From Echinococcus granulosus (taxonomy: Eukaryota; Platyhelminthes; Cestoda; Cyclophyllidea; Taeniidae), in assembly GCF_000524195.1 (NCBI RefSeq), contig NW_020170452.1, forward strand, positions 266,380 to 330,379: a DNA stretch of 64,000 nucleotides, written 5' to 3'. Below, piece by piece: positions 49,411 through 62,700 of this stretch. Every line of letters begins with the position of its first letter. Position 1 is the stretch's first letter. Made by a program: the position numbers and the translations under genes. The notes beneath the pieces are model-generated. The model was not told the DNA's origin, searched no databases, and worked only from the letters and a program-made list of their open reading frames with translations.

Positions 49411-49504
49411 AAAGCTAAAATCTAGCTAAATTCCATGCCAATGCAGGGGGTGGTAGAATATTAGATTAACTTTAGCAGACGGATGACAATTTAGTCATGT
49501 CCAA

Positions 49505-49640
49505 AGAAAACAAATTAATATTTTGGCTTTCCAATAGCAGCTGGCTTCTGTTGAAGGTAAAGATGAAAACGGGTAAGATATTTGTAGAGATAAGTAGGTA
49601 GTTTTATCATAAAGGGGAAATACCTTAATGCAGTGCTTCG
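49505..49640 (+). repeat. Repeat R5, copy 2
   Basis: ttttggctttccaatagcag, cttctgttgaaggtaaag and gtagagataa match copy 1. Confidence 0.45.
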
Positions 49641-50699
49641 TACCGTAGCTTTGAAGGTCGCCTCACGGAAGGCCCTACATATTCATTGGTAATAACGTTG
49701 TTACCGTAAGCTGCTGCATGCGCTTACTACAAAGAATGTCTGGACCTGATTGATCCAAGATGCACAAGCTGAATGTAGGTTGATAGGATAAGGCACACTT
49801 GTCTCTATCACTGTATGTGGCAATGTCACAGCTTCATTCCAACTCATACCAGTAAAATGGTACCATTTTAACAAGAACTTCTCCGGGATTAAAATATCAT
49901 CATATCAATTTGGCTGGCGTTCAGAACAGCTATCTGGCTGTGCTGAGAACATTTGTAACCTCAGAATGCATCCCATTCGCGATTTGCTCAAGGTCGCCTT
50001 TTTCATGTCCAAGTTACGACCATTCTAGGATGCCTCGGAACTCGTGCTCTGGTTCACTTTCCCTGATTGGTGAACATCGGGCTTGGATAGACTTCAACCA
50101 TAGCATCAGTTACTATAGGGCTAGGGCAATTGCAGAAACGGTAGCACCCTGTGTCTCATCAGCAGTCAGGCAGCAGCTTCGTACGCACACGCCGTGGCCT
50201 TCGTCCGAATAGAAACCTTTGTAGTTCAATCATTCTAATCGGAATTTCAACAGCATCCATTCCAACGCACAAAAGAAGGTTAAATTTGTTATCTGGTAGA
50301 ACAGACGTGGGGTGCGAAATTTCCCTCAATTACTTAAAAATATTTGCAAGCTCTTTTTCCACCGTAAACTTTTATTCCTGATAGGCAACCTTTGAAAAAT
50401 CTTTGGAGAAATTAGTTCAAGGTCGCGCGTGATTAGACGACCTGAGGAGTGCTGCAAAGTTGTGCATATTATTTTCTTTAACTGACTTCGTCTTGAAAAT
50501 AGGCGCGAAGCAGTTTAGATCCAAACGACTTTTGTTGGAGCGTGTAAAAAAATGAAAATTTTTTGTTCGAGCGTGACCATTGCTTTAGAAAGGCTTATAG
50601 AACCTACTCATTACCAACTACACCTTCCATATCGAGCAATATGTCTTCAGTCGTCTCATGGGAAGTCTCGGGACGCCGCATTAGTGGTAGCAGAAAGCG

Positions 50700-51510
50700 G
50701 GCCTCATATTAAAGGACAACCATCCTGATTTCTGTCGTTAAGTGATAAACCTTAGCGGGTTGGGAGGAGGGCGTCTGCTTTCGATTAGAAGACTAGTGAC
50801 AATCTCTAATATGAGGGGTGAAAAGGTACTCTATCTTTCACAACTGCCCTAGAGTCCCGTGTTCTGCTGAAATACTGCTTGCAACTGAAGCGACGCCAGC
50901 CGTTCCTCATCGGAATTGGTACGTCACGGAATTGTCGACCGTTCCTGCATAAAGACATTAATTATTCGAACACGCGATGTATAGATGGGCAACACTGAAG
51001 TGAAAAAAAGTGGCAAGGAAGAAGAGACGTCTAACTTTATCCCTACGAAATGATTTTAAACACCGACCCTTACCAAATCGTTCTGCTTTTGAATCAGTTT
51101 TTCAACGAATAGTTATGGCCTGGATATTTACCTGTCCAGAGGTCTTGGATCTGGTTGATTTGCCAAGAGGAATCAGTGATGTTGCGGTCAAATACCTTCT
51201 CAGTTGAATGGAAATTCGATGATTGGTTCGGTCGCCTCATGGGTGGCTTTCTTACAGCACTGATTATGTTCTGTAGCCCGACTAGGGAGGTTGACCAAAA
51301 AGCTCACAAGCAGAAAGGGAAAGTATAATAATTTGATTGCCTATTTAACTTCTCGTTTTGATTACATGGGCACGTAGCGGCATGACCATTTAATTTTTGT
51401 CCAGTCGCATGACCTTTGAGCCAATATCTACGTCTGTGATACATATTTTGCTCCAGTATGATGCTTTTGTTTGTATTCAGGACAGTCTAATAGCATTACA
51501 AAACATCTGA
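50700..51510. repeat. Long repeat R3, copy 2
   Basis: Shares gtgataaaccttagcg with copy 3 (gtgataaactttagcg), an aattgtcgaccgttcctgca block with copies 1 and 3, and a tatgatgcttttgtttgtat end with copy 3. Confidence 0.5.
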
Positions 51511-52659
51511 TTTCATTGACCTTCTTTTGTTTGACACCACATTTACTTAACCAAATTAAACGGCCTTTAAATTGGAGGAAAAGATAGGAGATCAAAACAA
51601 AATTTCCAATGGTGCTCACAAAACGAATTTGGAGGAGGGTTAAAATCAAGGAAAGTTGCTTTGAAATCTAAACTACGGATAATCTGACTCTTACTGAATT
51701 CTGGGTAGAAAACTAGAATTTGGCTGTTGTAATTGATTCGGTAATGTAAGGATCGCGCTATTTAGTTTGTCTAAAACCTTATATGATAGATACGCACACC
51801 TGTAGGTATTTACTCTAGGTCATAATATTAGTGCCCCTGAGCCATAACTTTTTTAGACGAGGGAATGATTAACAAGAAGGCTACTACACAAATGACTTTG
51901 TGGAGGGGGCAAAACAGTTTGAGGAAGTACAGAAATGTAGCTAGAAAACAAAAAACATAGCATTTTTCAGCCTAAGAAAAAAAGAAAATCCTCTTAATTA
52001 ATTCTAAGGAAAGAAGGCTATTAGGATGTAAGGAGAACTGCTACAATCTACAATCCTTTCACAATGGAAGCAAAGACAGATGCGAATTTTTACTATTATT
52101 AGGGAGATTTATATTAGAAAACCAAATGCTTTATCCTAGACATTGTGACCTAACCCTGATTTCCTAAATACCTAATCAGACTGTCCTATCCTCTCGCCCT
52201 CCCTCCACCTCTCCCACCTTGAAGTGGAAAACCTCTAAAGGTCAAGTTTTGCTATTTGAGGTATGAGGTCAGCCACGAACAATTTTTAAAGTGGAAGAAG
52301 ACTCATCGCACCCCCTCCAATATCCGAAAGTCTCACCATAATTATTTGTCAAGAAATAGTGTGTGTGTACGGAAAGCAAAAGCAGAAGAAGGGAAATAGT
52401 GGAATTAATTGATAGTTTCTAAACTCCATTATCTGACACGTGCTGTTAAAACGTTACTTGTGGGACTCGCGTGCTTGGTAGCTTGCCTTCCTCTACTTCG
52501 GAAATTGATGTACCCTTGACCATGTGGCCTGGCATAGCGGTAAACACCATGCCCTTCTGGCACGTCGGCAATATACTTTTAACCCGAGTATTGCATTCTT
52601 CCTTTGTCTTCACCGAAGTCTCGGCGAACTACACTGGCAGCAGCATGATACACACCCCA

Positions 52660-53560
52660 TCTTGATGGACAACCTTTTTTAATTTCTTCTGCTGGGTGAT
52701 AAACTTTAGCGTGACTGGAGAAGTGCATATACTGTGAATGGGAGAATCTGTGATAACTCCTGAGAGAAGAGCTGAAAATGACGTCCGACTTAGAAAACTA
52801 ACCCAATTTTATGGTCTAAAAGAAAGCTATCAAACACAGCCGAGTATCTAGCCATAATCTTTCAGGAATAGTTTGCTATGGAGCTGTCAACCGTACCTGC
52901 ATGTAGATGTTAAGGCGGTGAACTAGCTATACCTCCTCCACATGTCTACTAGCTGGATATATGTCTAATCAGCAGTGAAATGAGAAAAATAGAAAGGAAA
53001 AATAAGAGCAAGACCTCATTTCTAGGGAGTCATGTCAAAACCCATGCCTTGCTAACTAGCCCTGCAATTAAATCAGTGTTTCCACCGCTGTCGATGGACA
53101 AGCCTGATGGCCAGCACATTTCTCCGTCCCTCAATACAGTTCCTAGACATGATGTAACTCCAAATCCAGCAAAATTGACAAAAAGGATTGGTTACCTTGC
53201 AGTTAGATATGCCCTCAGTTGCATGCTACTTCGACGATCAACGGGTTTTGGTTAGTTTGTATTCTTCTCACAACACCTACTATGTTATAACACAATTGCT
53301 AGAAGTAGACTAACAAAAGGGAGATAGTATAAAACTTTAAAGAGGACAGGAGCTGTGTAATGCCTTAATTGTTTGTTTGACTCTCGGTTTTGGTTATGCA
53401 GGCACTAAAGTACTCCGCCATTGAACTTTGCCAACGACCCAGCCTCCAGAACATGTCAGTACAATCCAAGACCTACTAAACGTCGACAGTACATTTTCTG
53501 CTTAAGTATCATGCCTTCATTTGTATTCAGGGAAGTCTAGGGGTGCTACAAATGGAATAA
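52660..53560. repeat. Long repeat R3, copy 3
   Basis: Blocks gtgataaactttagcgtg, gagctgaaaatgac, tatggagctgtcaaccgtac and atcatgccttcatttgtatt line up with copies 1 and 2 over about 850 bp. The minus strand reads KVYHPAEEI at the equivalent position. Decayed, no intact frame. Confidence 0.5.
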
Positions 53561-56500
53561 TCAAAACCTGGAGACAATTTATGTTTCTCCGACAGGAGTA
53601 CCAAAACTCCTTTAGCTTGTCTGAAGGCTTGCACTTGCCTCTCGGATCCCGTCTTCTTCTTGGTGTAGGATTAGACCGACTTTCAATGTAGGTTTTACAA
53701 TATGTGGTGTAAAAAGAATAAAAGTAAGTCTCACAATTATAGATTGCTTTAGGTGGCAGTAATAAGCTTCCTCTCGTTTACTTTAAAGGAATCACTCTAT
53801 TCAAGCGCTTGACGACATGTGCTTCGCGCATGGTAGTAACCACATGAATAAACAATCAAAAAATGACAATATCAATAGAGTTTCTGGATCGCCCTATCAG
53901 AAGGGAAGAAGTTACTTTTATTGAGAACGACAAATGTACCTTTTGTCTCAAAAACAGTCTTTTTATGAATAAACGAAGTCCTCAAGTCCAGGTAAATCGA
54001 CCTAGGTAGCCTACCGAAATAAGTCTACAAAGTACTCAACCAGATATTGTTTCTAGTCGCAGATTTAGCTATTTAGCTCTGCTGGTATTGCTACAATCAC
54101 CGTCAGAGTTTCAAAGAGAAACAGACCAAATTGACCCACGTGAATTATCATTCTGCAATAGCAATAACATTTCAGCTGCGTAAAACATAAGCATTCTTTG
54201 GGCATTACATTGTTTTAGGCTCAACCAATCTATGTGCAGATGTCATGAACTGGTGAAGAACGCATCCATGTATACGTGCGAGGCCAGGATCTGATGTCAA
54301 ATAATTGAAATATCACTAATATGTGACTGTAGTTACAAAATTGTTAACCAGATAAACGTCTGGTTTTGAAATCAGCCTTCTTACATGCAATGCTTTAAAA
54401 GTAATTAAAGTTTTGTTTGGGAGAATGATAGCACAATTTTTATTCATAAGTTTTCCTAGATTTACGCATTCCATTGAATTTAGGAGTTCTTAAGTTTGTT
54501 TGGACAATGTTCTTAAAGGTGACTCCAAGCAAGTGCTTATCCTTAGAACTCTTGCATTTCTGCTTTGTTCCGTTTGGAAACCAGCATAAAAGCGGTTTCG
54601 TTTAACATCACTTCAACTAACTCTGAAATCAAGGTACCACTACTGATTAGCATTAAGTAGGCAAAGCACTCAACAAATATTTGGTCAACCTATCGCCTGC
54701 CTCCATCTGATACTCATGCTAAAAAAATGGATTATTTCTTCCAATCCTCCAAATTAGTTTCTTAGAAAACACATTTGCAGCAATGTTTTATTGGTTACTC
54801 CATTAACTAACCCTAAACATGAGAAGAGTGGTTATTAAAACGGTGCTCCCCTTTAATGTTAGTGGGCAACATTGCGAAATTCACCGGGGTGGAGAGCGGG
54901 AGGTTAAAATTTCATTTCGCAACACCAGGAGCAGTTTGTGGCGGCTAGTGGATGATCGGAAGTAGGCTTACAGTAGCAGAGAGCACCGCCGAGGTCAACG
55001 TCAAGGAGCCGACCGATTCTGTAGGAGATAGAAAAAGGAAATAAGTCTGCAGAGAATTCACAAACCCTGGTTAACCATCACTCTGATCTAGTCTAGACGG
55101 CAGAAAAATTCTACCACCTAGAGAGCCAGTAGTTCTTCTTTCTACTTTTCTTAAGCAAATCCATTAATCTCTTGAATAATCAGTTCTTTACCCCTCTATC
55201 TATACATTGCAGTTGCCTATCGGGTTAAAGAAATTAAAAAAGGCATGTTTAGATAAATATTTCTATTAAATCACCTCGACTTTTCGCCAAAGAAAAGCCA
55301 AAATTTTTTTTTGGGCCTAACTATGGGGGTGCTCGGCCCCTTTCCAAAGGGAAATTGGTGATATGCAAGAGACTATAGAATGACGCCCCTTATCTGACTG
55401 CCATCTGTTCAGAAAATGTCTTGGCACGTAAAGTGAGCCTCCTCTTTGAAGCACTTTGCGTCCCCCTCCATACTTCCAACAGTCAGGACGGCTGCATTTA
55501 GTTGTCAGTCTCTGAGGCGCGCCAATTCTAAGATCATCTACTCGGCCTTCTGATTATCGTTTAGCTTGCTAAGTTAACAATCACCGGTACCAAATAAGCA
55601 AAAATATTCTTACCTACGATGACAAATATATCGCTCTCTACTAGACTCTTTGAAGGTTCTTTGGTGATGTTAAGTGTTAATGTTGATTCCAGATGTAGAA
55701 TCCTCACAGTTTATTTATCTAGTCCTCCCATTCTAGGACTTTTATTTTAAAGCTCACCACAGTGATCTTAGAAGGAAATCAACAACGGAATTCTGGTGCG
55801 ATGCCTTCAAATTGGATGGAATAAAAAATTCTAGACCTGCTCACAAAATCGAAATTCAGGACCAATTCAAATACTCTCATTGTTTACGACGATCTGTTGA
55901 CGACAGCTTCTGACTCCAAGATGACAATAAATTTGGGTGTATTGAGAGAAAATGGAAAGAGTTTCGAGAATAATCTTCTAGAGTCTTGCAAAATTCATGT
56001 TTAAAAAAGAAAAGTTTCCTTCTTCAGACGTGCCTCAGGGAGAAATGTTCAACTGAATGTAAGGAGAAAGAAGTTGCTGACTTTCTTTTAATGCAGTAAC
56101 GTTCATGTAAATTATTTTAGACGCCTTAATGAGCTTTGGAGTAGGTCTAGGTGGGTTTTGAGCTAGACCTGCAGATTAGAGAATATGATTCCATTTTCAC
56201 AAAAGTATTCAGTTTGATTAAAATTAAAACCATCTACTTTGTCCGCAAAGCCGCGGCTAATAGAGCTAGATAAGCAAAGTGCTCCACCATTCAGCTAGAA
56301 TACTCCCTTTTGATCTGAGAGGTTGCGATACGTGCACAAAATTTGTTTCTATCATTTCACAACCTAGATCAAGTCCGCACTTTGATTAAAGAGCCAAATG
56401 TGAATAAAGGAAAATATTTTTACAGCAGAAGAGCGATTTAATGAATAATTAAGGGGAGCGCTATTTAAGCAAAAACACTTAAAAATTAGATAAGCAAATG

Positions 56501-56590
56501 ATTCTCGCATATTTGAGAGAATGGAATAAAAATGAATTTATCCCAAAAATTTTACCATGGAAAGCAATGTTGATGGTAAAAAATGCGAAA
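53560..56590. other. Intergenic, no gene supported
   Basis: Mostly A+T-rich. The only coding-like patch is a GC-rich one at 54.88-55.04 kb (see findings). The 3' UTR of the cassette gene should fall near 56.4 kb. Confidence 0.45.
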
Positions 56591-56592
56591 TC

Positions 56593-56732
56593 CTAAGGAT
56601 TTGTGTTTGAAAAATTACAAATAAAAATGAATAAATTATTTACAAATTCAGTTAAACGCATATGAAATCCCATCAGGCCTATATCAGGCGATAAAAAAGT
56701 CAAACTGGTGTTGGCTCTCCCCATGAATGGGA
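56593..56732 (-). CDS. Likely last exon of the cassette gene
   Basis: The acceptor is tttttctcgttaccag. Entering in phase 1, the frame runs 46 codons to TAG, starting VPFMGRANTSLTFLS and ending in a hydrophobic, Asn-rich stretch unlike the acidic cassettes. Another AG about 60 nt upstream (gcgttcaaag) is in the same frame and would extend the exon. An ATTAAA lies about 150 nt past the stop (56437-56442). This is the least certain exon of the gene. Confidence 0.5.
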
Positions 56733-59700
56733 CTGGTAACGAGAAAAAAGCGATCCATTCACCGGTGAACGTTGATCCCGCACAGTGAACTTTGAACGCG
56801 GGATATACAGGTTTGTCAATCAAAAAAGCAAATGGTCAGGTTACAAGGTTCAGTGTCAGTGGTGAGTTTGTCCACGCTAATTATTAGAAAATGGATCATT
56901 AGTAAAATGCATATGTAAAGAGCTGATGGTAGAAAAGTGATAGGGCCGATTTAAAACACCCAAACGTGTCGGACACAGAAGCAAGTTATCTGCGAACACC
57001 AAAGCTGCGTGCGTTTTAAAAATTAAAAACTGGGTAGAAAGTTCCCTCCACAGAGCGTACTTTCATCCATTATTCTTCAGTCCCACTAAGGTTGGAGATG
57101 GGAGTAAGTGAATGAAATAGACCACTTACCTGATGCAGCTTCAAAGGCCTTTTGACCCTCTAATGTCGGAATTGGCGAAACTACAAAAAATTCGTAAATG
57201 AAAGTTATTAGGAAGTGTAAGAGAAGAATGAACAAATGGGTGGTAGAACGTATGGTAGGAGGAATGGACACGGGACGGATATGCAATGCAATATTTATAC
57301 ATGAATAAATTGGAATAAAATTAGGACAAACTTACCATCAACTATGATTGTTGCCTCGCCTTCCTCTATGACTGCTAAAGGCAGAAAATGCAATTGTGGG
57401 TAGATTAACGAGTTATGACTCAAAAAGTTGCGTTTAAGAGTTGGGGAAATGAGATTTTAAGCGTACCTTTCTCCTCAGCAGCTTTTCTTTCAATTTCTTT
57501 CTCATCAGAACCTGGAAAAAAAATCATCCCTTATGAAAACAAACGGATCGCTTAAACCCTACGCGAAATTAATAAAATTCGCTTAAAAAGGAATCATTTT
57601 TCCCATAGTACTATATTTTTGTAACAAGCAATTTTTCGCATACCTTCATCATCACGCAACTTCTTTTCTTCTATTAGACCTGTAACAACCAATTTTTGGT
57701 AAAATTATGATGCCTCTTCTACTTTATAACATTAATGGACAAATCGGCTTTCTAAATATGATATTAAAATACTCTAATCATTCATCTTCTTGGCAAACTT
57801 AACCTCTTTTCAAATAAAATCTTTTCAAATTCAAATATTGCTACTAATTTGATTCAATAACCGATGGAGTCATTGCCAATTCCTTGCCTAAATCAACATT
57901 CGAAGATTCTCCCTGGCGGAAGAAATTTAAAACGCCAAAATAACCAACCTTGGGTTTCATTCCTCCGTTCACATCACTCACGTTAATTGTATTTGAGACT
58001 TATAATTAATGGGGTTTTAATCAGTAAAACTCGCAATTAAAAAAGCAGAAAGATAGAAGAAGGATAGATACTGGATGGATCTATGTGGAGTAACAGATGG
58101 ATAAATACGAGGTGAATGGATAGAATCAGGGTATATTGATGGAAGTATAAACTCATGGGCACATACAAGATGGATGGAAACGGAATCGACCAAAAGGCAT
58201 CATTTATGGATACATGAGGGTAAAAACGAACTATTTGGAACAAAATGAAGGCACACATACCATCTACTTGAGCATGAGCTTGTCCTCCATCTGCTTCCAT
58301 GACGGCTGGAATTGGAAAAATGCAGGATTAATCAGGTTTACGAGTATATGTACATATATATAAGTGATCATTTTCATTTCTCGTGAGCATCAAACACACC
58401 TTCTTCATCGTCAAACTTTACTGAGATTGCTTCCGCAGCCGAGGCTGAAATTAATTGAATGTATGAAAGCAAACGGATCACTTAAGCTTCACTCCAAGTT
58501 AAACATATTTATTCAAAACAAATCCACTTTTCCATTATCCCAGTAACAGCAATTACCTCCGTATTTTTCGGCAAACATGTTTCCTAATCAGGAGAAAACT
58601 TTTATACATACCTTTCTCATCCTGCGATTTCTCCTCCTCTGTAGACTCTGAAATAAAATTTGTCATTAGCACAATGACACCACTTATACTTTTAAATTTT
58701 TTTCAAACATTGCGACTTCCTAAATGAGATATTGAATGCTAAGACCAAATATTTTTCCGACAAATATAATTTGTTTTTAAAAAAATCCCATCTCATACAA
58801 ATATTGTCACTGCTAGCTTGCATTAAAAAATCGTTTCATTAACTGGAAATATAGAATGGATCATTTGGCTTCCAAAATGATATGAAAGTTTACTTTTCCA
58901 AGCAGACTTAGCAAACATGAAGGAAACGAATTTCTGTAGGGGGTGGTTTAATTTTTACCAAGTCGAATGTACCTTTGATCTGCTAATTTTAAAAAAAGCC
59001 ATAAAGGAAGTTAAATTTTAACAATCAGGTTTTATATTGAAATTATTGCACCATCACAAGCAGATTGAAGTCACGCAAAGCGGAGTGCTGAAACCATGGT
59101 AATACAGGAAGATGATTTCTTGTAGATTTCACTGATGTCAAGCCAAACATCATGGAACCTGGCCAAGACCAGAATACAAGCACATAGGCATGATTGTTGG
59201 AATTGCAAAAATGTACGATAATAAGAGTCTTTCCAGCTCCGCAATTTAATCTTCAGTCTCATGGTTTGAAGGTATAGTAAAACCATGCACTGGTAGATCT
59301 TTAAGGAGAACTCGAATGCTGCAATAGTGATAACTCCGGTTCAAAGGAAGAAAAATCTTTTCTGTCACTGATTTTAAATAAGCAGAGAGTCGGCTGTGGA
59401 TATCTGTTTCTGAGGAATTTCAAAACAGAAGGACTATTAAAACCATATTGAAATGATTAGTAAAGGTTCCCTCTCGAGCTTAAGGAGGCTGACCATTCCC
59501 CAGAGAGTGACTGATAGAGGAGGTATTTACATGCCGGAACCTCGAAAAACCAAACAAATAATGGGGCTTTAAGAAGTCGCTTTAGTTTAAGCACTTTATA
59601 GAATTTATTAAGACCCCTAAAGTGCATGACCCCATGAAAATCGCTTGAGCTATAAGGTTTTGAGGGTGACCATGGGTCCTCAAAATATCCAAGCTTGTAA

Positions 59701-62700
59701 TGAGGGCAGTAATACTTCGGATAATATATTTGACAATTAAGGACAGGTCGGCAAAGGTAGCAAAAAGCAAAAAATGACATAAATGAATAAACTGCCGCAA
59801 ATATTTTCACTCTAAAATCCGACATTCTTAGCAGCCATACCATAAGCTTGAAATGCACACTAATGCATTATTACGTACGAAGACAAAAATGGAGGAAAAA
59901 CCTTTACACCTGTCCCAAGTATTTGTTTTTGAAAATAATGGTCACTGAATAAGGTGGTTGATGCGTGACAACAAAATTTGGAACTGAATATTCTGCAACT
60001 AGCAAACAAGCTAAGGCGATCTGTTTTGATTGTTTATCAATCAGAGTTGTGTTCCATGTCTAAAATTTTGTCGATGTTTTTAGCTAACCCTGGTTACTAC
60101 TCTCGGTCAATTACGTCAACCTGTCTGACAATAAAGTGAGAAAAAACATTTTGGCAGAGGACGATAATCTTACTATTCAGGCACTTCTAGCTTGTTGGTA
60201 CTTTATGACATTAAATTTTGCATTTTCCGTCAGGAAGTGTCAGTTAATTAGGGTAGCAAAATCTGCAAGTTAATGTTAAAACACTTGTCATCAGTCGTAA
60301 AACATCGACGAATTATTATTAACGGGTACTTATTGAAGACCCAAAAAATGAAATGAATAGTGATAAAGGCGGAAAGTCACGTGGGACTTCCAAGTGTTTC
60401 AAAATTTTCACAATATCTCGAACTGTGCACGGACATGAAGTATTTTAATCATGAAGTCGCAAATTTATTAATTTTACGAAATAAACTTCTTTAATTGAGT
60501 AAGTACGAGTACTGCGACAGAAAATAGGAAAAAATGGTTAAGTAAATAAATTTTCGTCATCAAAGTTTAAGTGATTATAATAGTGTGAGGATGCATTCAG
60601 TATAGGCGGATTAAAAATACGAAAAAATGCGAAGGCATTAAAAATAGTGGATTAAAAGGCTAAAGCGTGAGAGTATGTATAGATGGGTGAATTGAGGATG
60701 GATGCGGGATGCTTGAGGAGGGAATGAAAGGATATGGGGGGCATGAACACGGGACGGATGAATGAAGGTATGAATTCATGGGTGCACGCGGGGTGAAAGG
60801 AAATGGGACTTATGCGGAATGCATCGTTTGTGGATACCAAAGGTTAAATAAACGATTTGGGCATAGGATGAAGACAAACTCACCATCTATATGCACGAAG
60901 CCTTCTCCTCCCTCTGAAGTAGCTAAAATTGGAAGATGCAGGTGTATTTTTTTCCAGCATATGCACACGCACAAAAGTGAACACTTTTGTCTGCTAAGAG
61001 TATCAAGCATACCTTCCAAGACGGCAGCATCCCTTTCGGCTCCTTCCACATCAGAACCTGAAAGAAAATGTCCACATAAATACAAATGGAACACTTAGGC
61101 TTTACTCCGAAGTGGCTATATCTATCCAAAGTTGGAATCCCTTTCCCATTACCCCAGTAAGATCAGTTACCTCCGTACTTTTTGACTGACATATACGTAC
61201 CTTCGTCTGCATGCGATTTCTGATCATCTTTGGGACCTGAGAAAATCAGAGTTTTTGTGAAAACAATGGTGCTGCTGCAATGGCTAACCCTAATGGACAA
61301 AGCAACTTCCTAAGTACAATATTATGATACAATGGTCATTTATTTTCTCGGCACACGTCACTCCCGTTCAAACGAATTTCCATCTAATACACATATTTTG
61401 CTATTTTTACTCCATAAACCGATGAGATCTTTGACATTTCCCTACCTGGAGCGCCGTCCGAGGTTTCTTCCAGGCTCTTGATCACATTTGTCTCGTCTAA
61501 AAGAAAAAAAGTAAGACCGCAAAATAACCAACTTTGCGATCCATTCTTTTGTCTACAATCCACGTGTTAATTGGCGTCTACTTCATCGTATTTATGACTC
61601 ATAATTAATGCGTTTTAATTACATATGCTTGCACTTAAATAAGTGAAAAACGCAAGATGGATTGGTAACGGATGAATAAAGAAGGAATGAATGGGAGGTT
61701 GGATGCAGAATAAATAGAATAATGGAGAGAGATGGATGGAAGGATGGAGACCAGTGGACGAATGAACTAATGGCTGAGTGAAAATGGAATGAATGGATGG
61801 ATACAGGAGGAATGTATGGATTAAGTGACACGGGATGGATGGTTAGATAAATGAATACATGGATGGATAGAAATTGGATGGAAGATGCAAGAAAACGAGA
61901 TGGATGGATGAATGCAGAACGGAAGCGTGGATGAATGGATAGGTAGATGTGGCTGGGATGAGTGGATAGAAGGAAAAGGGGATATATACCTGTATGGAAA
62001 TCAGATAAATGAACATGCATCTTGAGGTGAAGATGAAAAAAGGATAGGCAGGACAGGGATGGGAAGATAAATGCATATACATATGTACTTGGTGGATCAA
62101 TATGGGATAGGTACGGAATGTATCAGTTATGGAAAACTAAGTTCAGGTAGAACCGATACAAGGCAGAATGAAGGCAAGCATACCGTTTGTTTGAGCATGA
62201 GCTCCTGCTTTATCCGCTTTCATGACCGCTAAAATAAGAAATTACAGGGTTAATAAGTTTTACGAGCATATATACACGCATAGATGTGAGTATTTTTGTC
62301 TGCCATTAGTATCAAATATACCTTCTTTGTCGGTAGCATTTCCCTCGATTACTTCCGCAGCTGAAACTGAAATTAATCGTCCGTAAGAAAGCAAACAATT
62401 CACTTAAGCTTCACTCTAAATTACTAATATTTATTTAACAACAAATCCCCTTTCCCATTACCCCAGTACCATTAGTTGCCTCCATATTTTTCGCCAAACA
62501 ACTTCTTCTTATGAATCAAAGCCTATACGTACCTTCCTTGCCGGGCGTTTTCTTCTCCTCCGTGGGCTCTGAAACAATTGTTGGTGAAACAATAATATTG
62601 TTTCGACTTCTAAGTTTATAAGACCTAGCGGCTTAGCGACTTAGCGTTTTCTAGCCGGACGTAACTCCTTTTCACCCACATTTCTATCAAAGACAAATAT

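Noticed and set aside
61619..62100. Long minus-strand frames rich in His, Ser, Pro and Ile
   Set aside because: Translations of the ATGGATG minisatellite, present in introns and without splice support.
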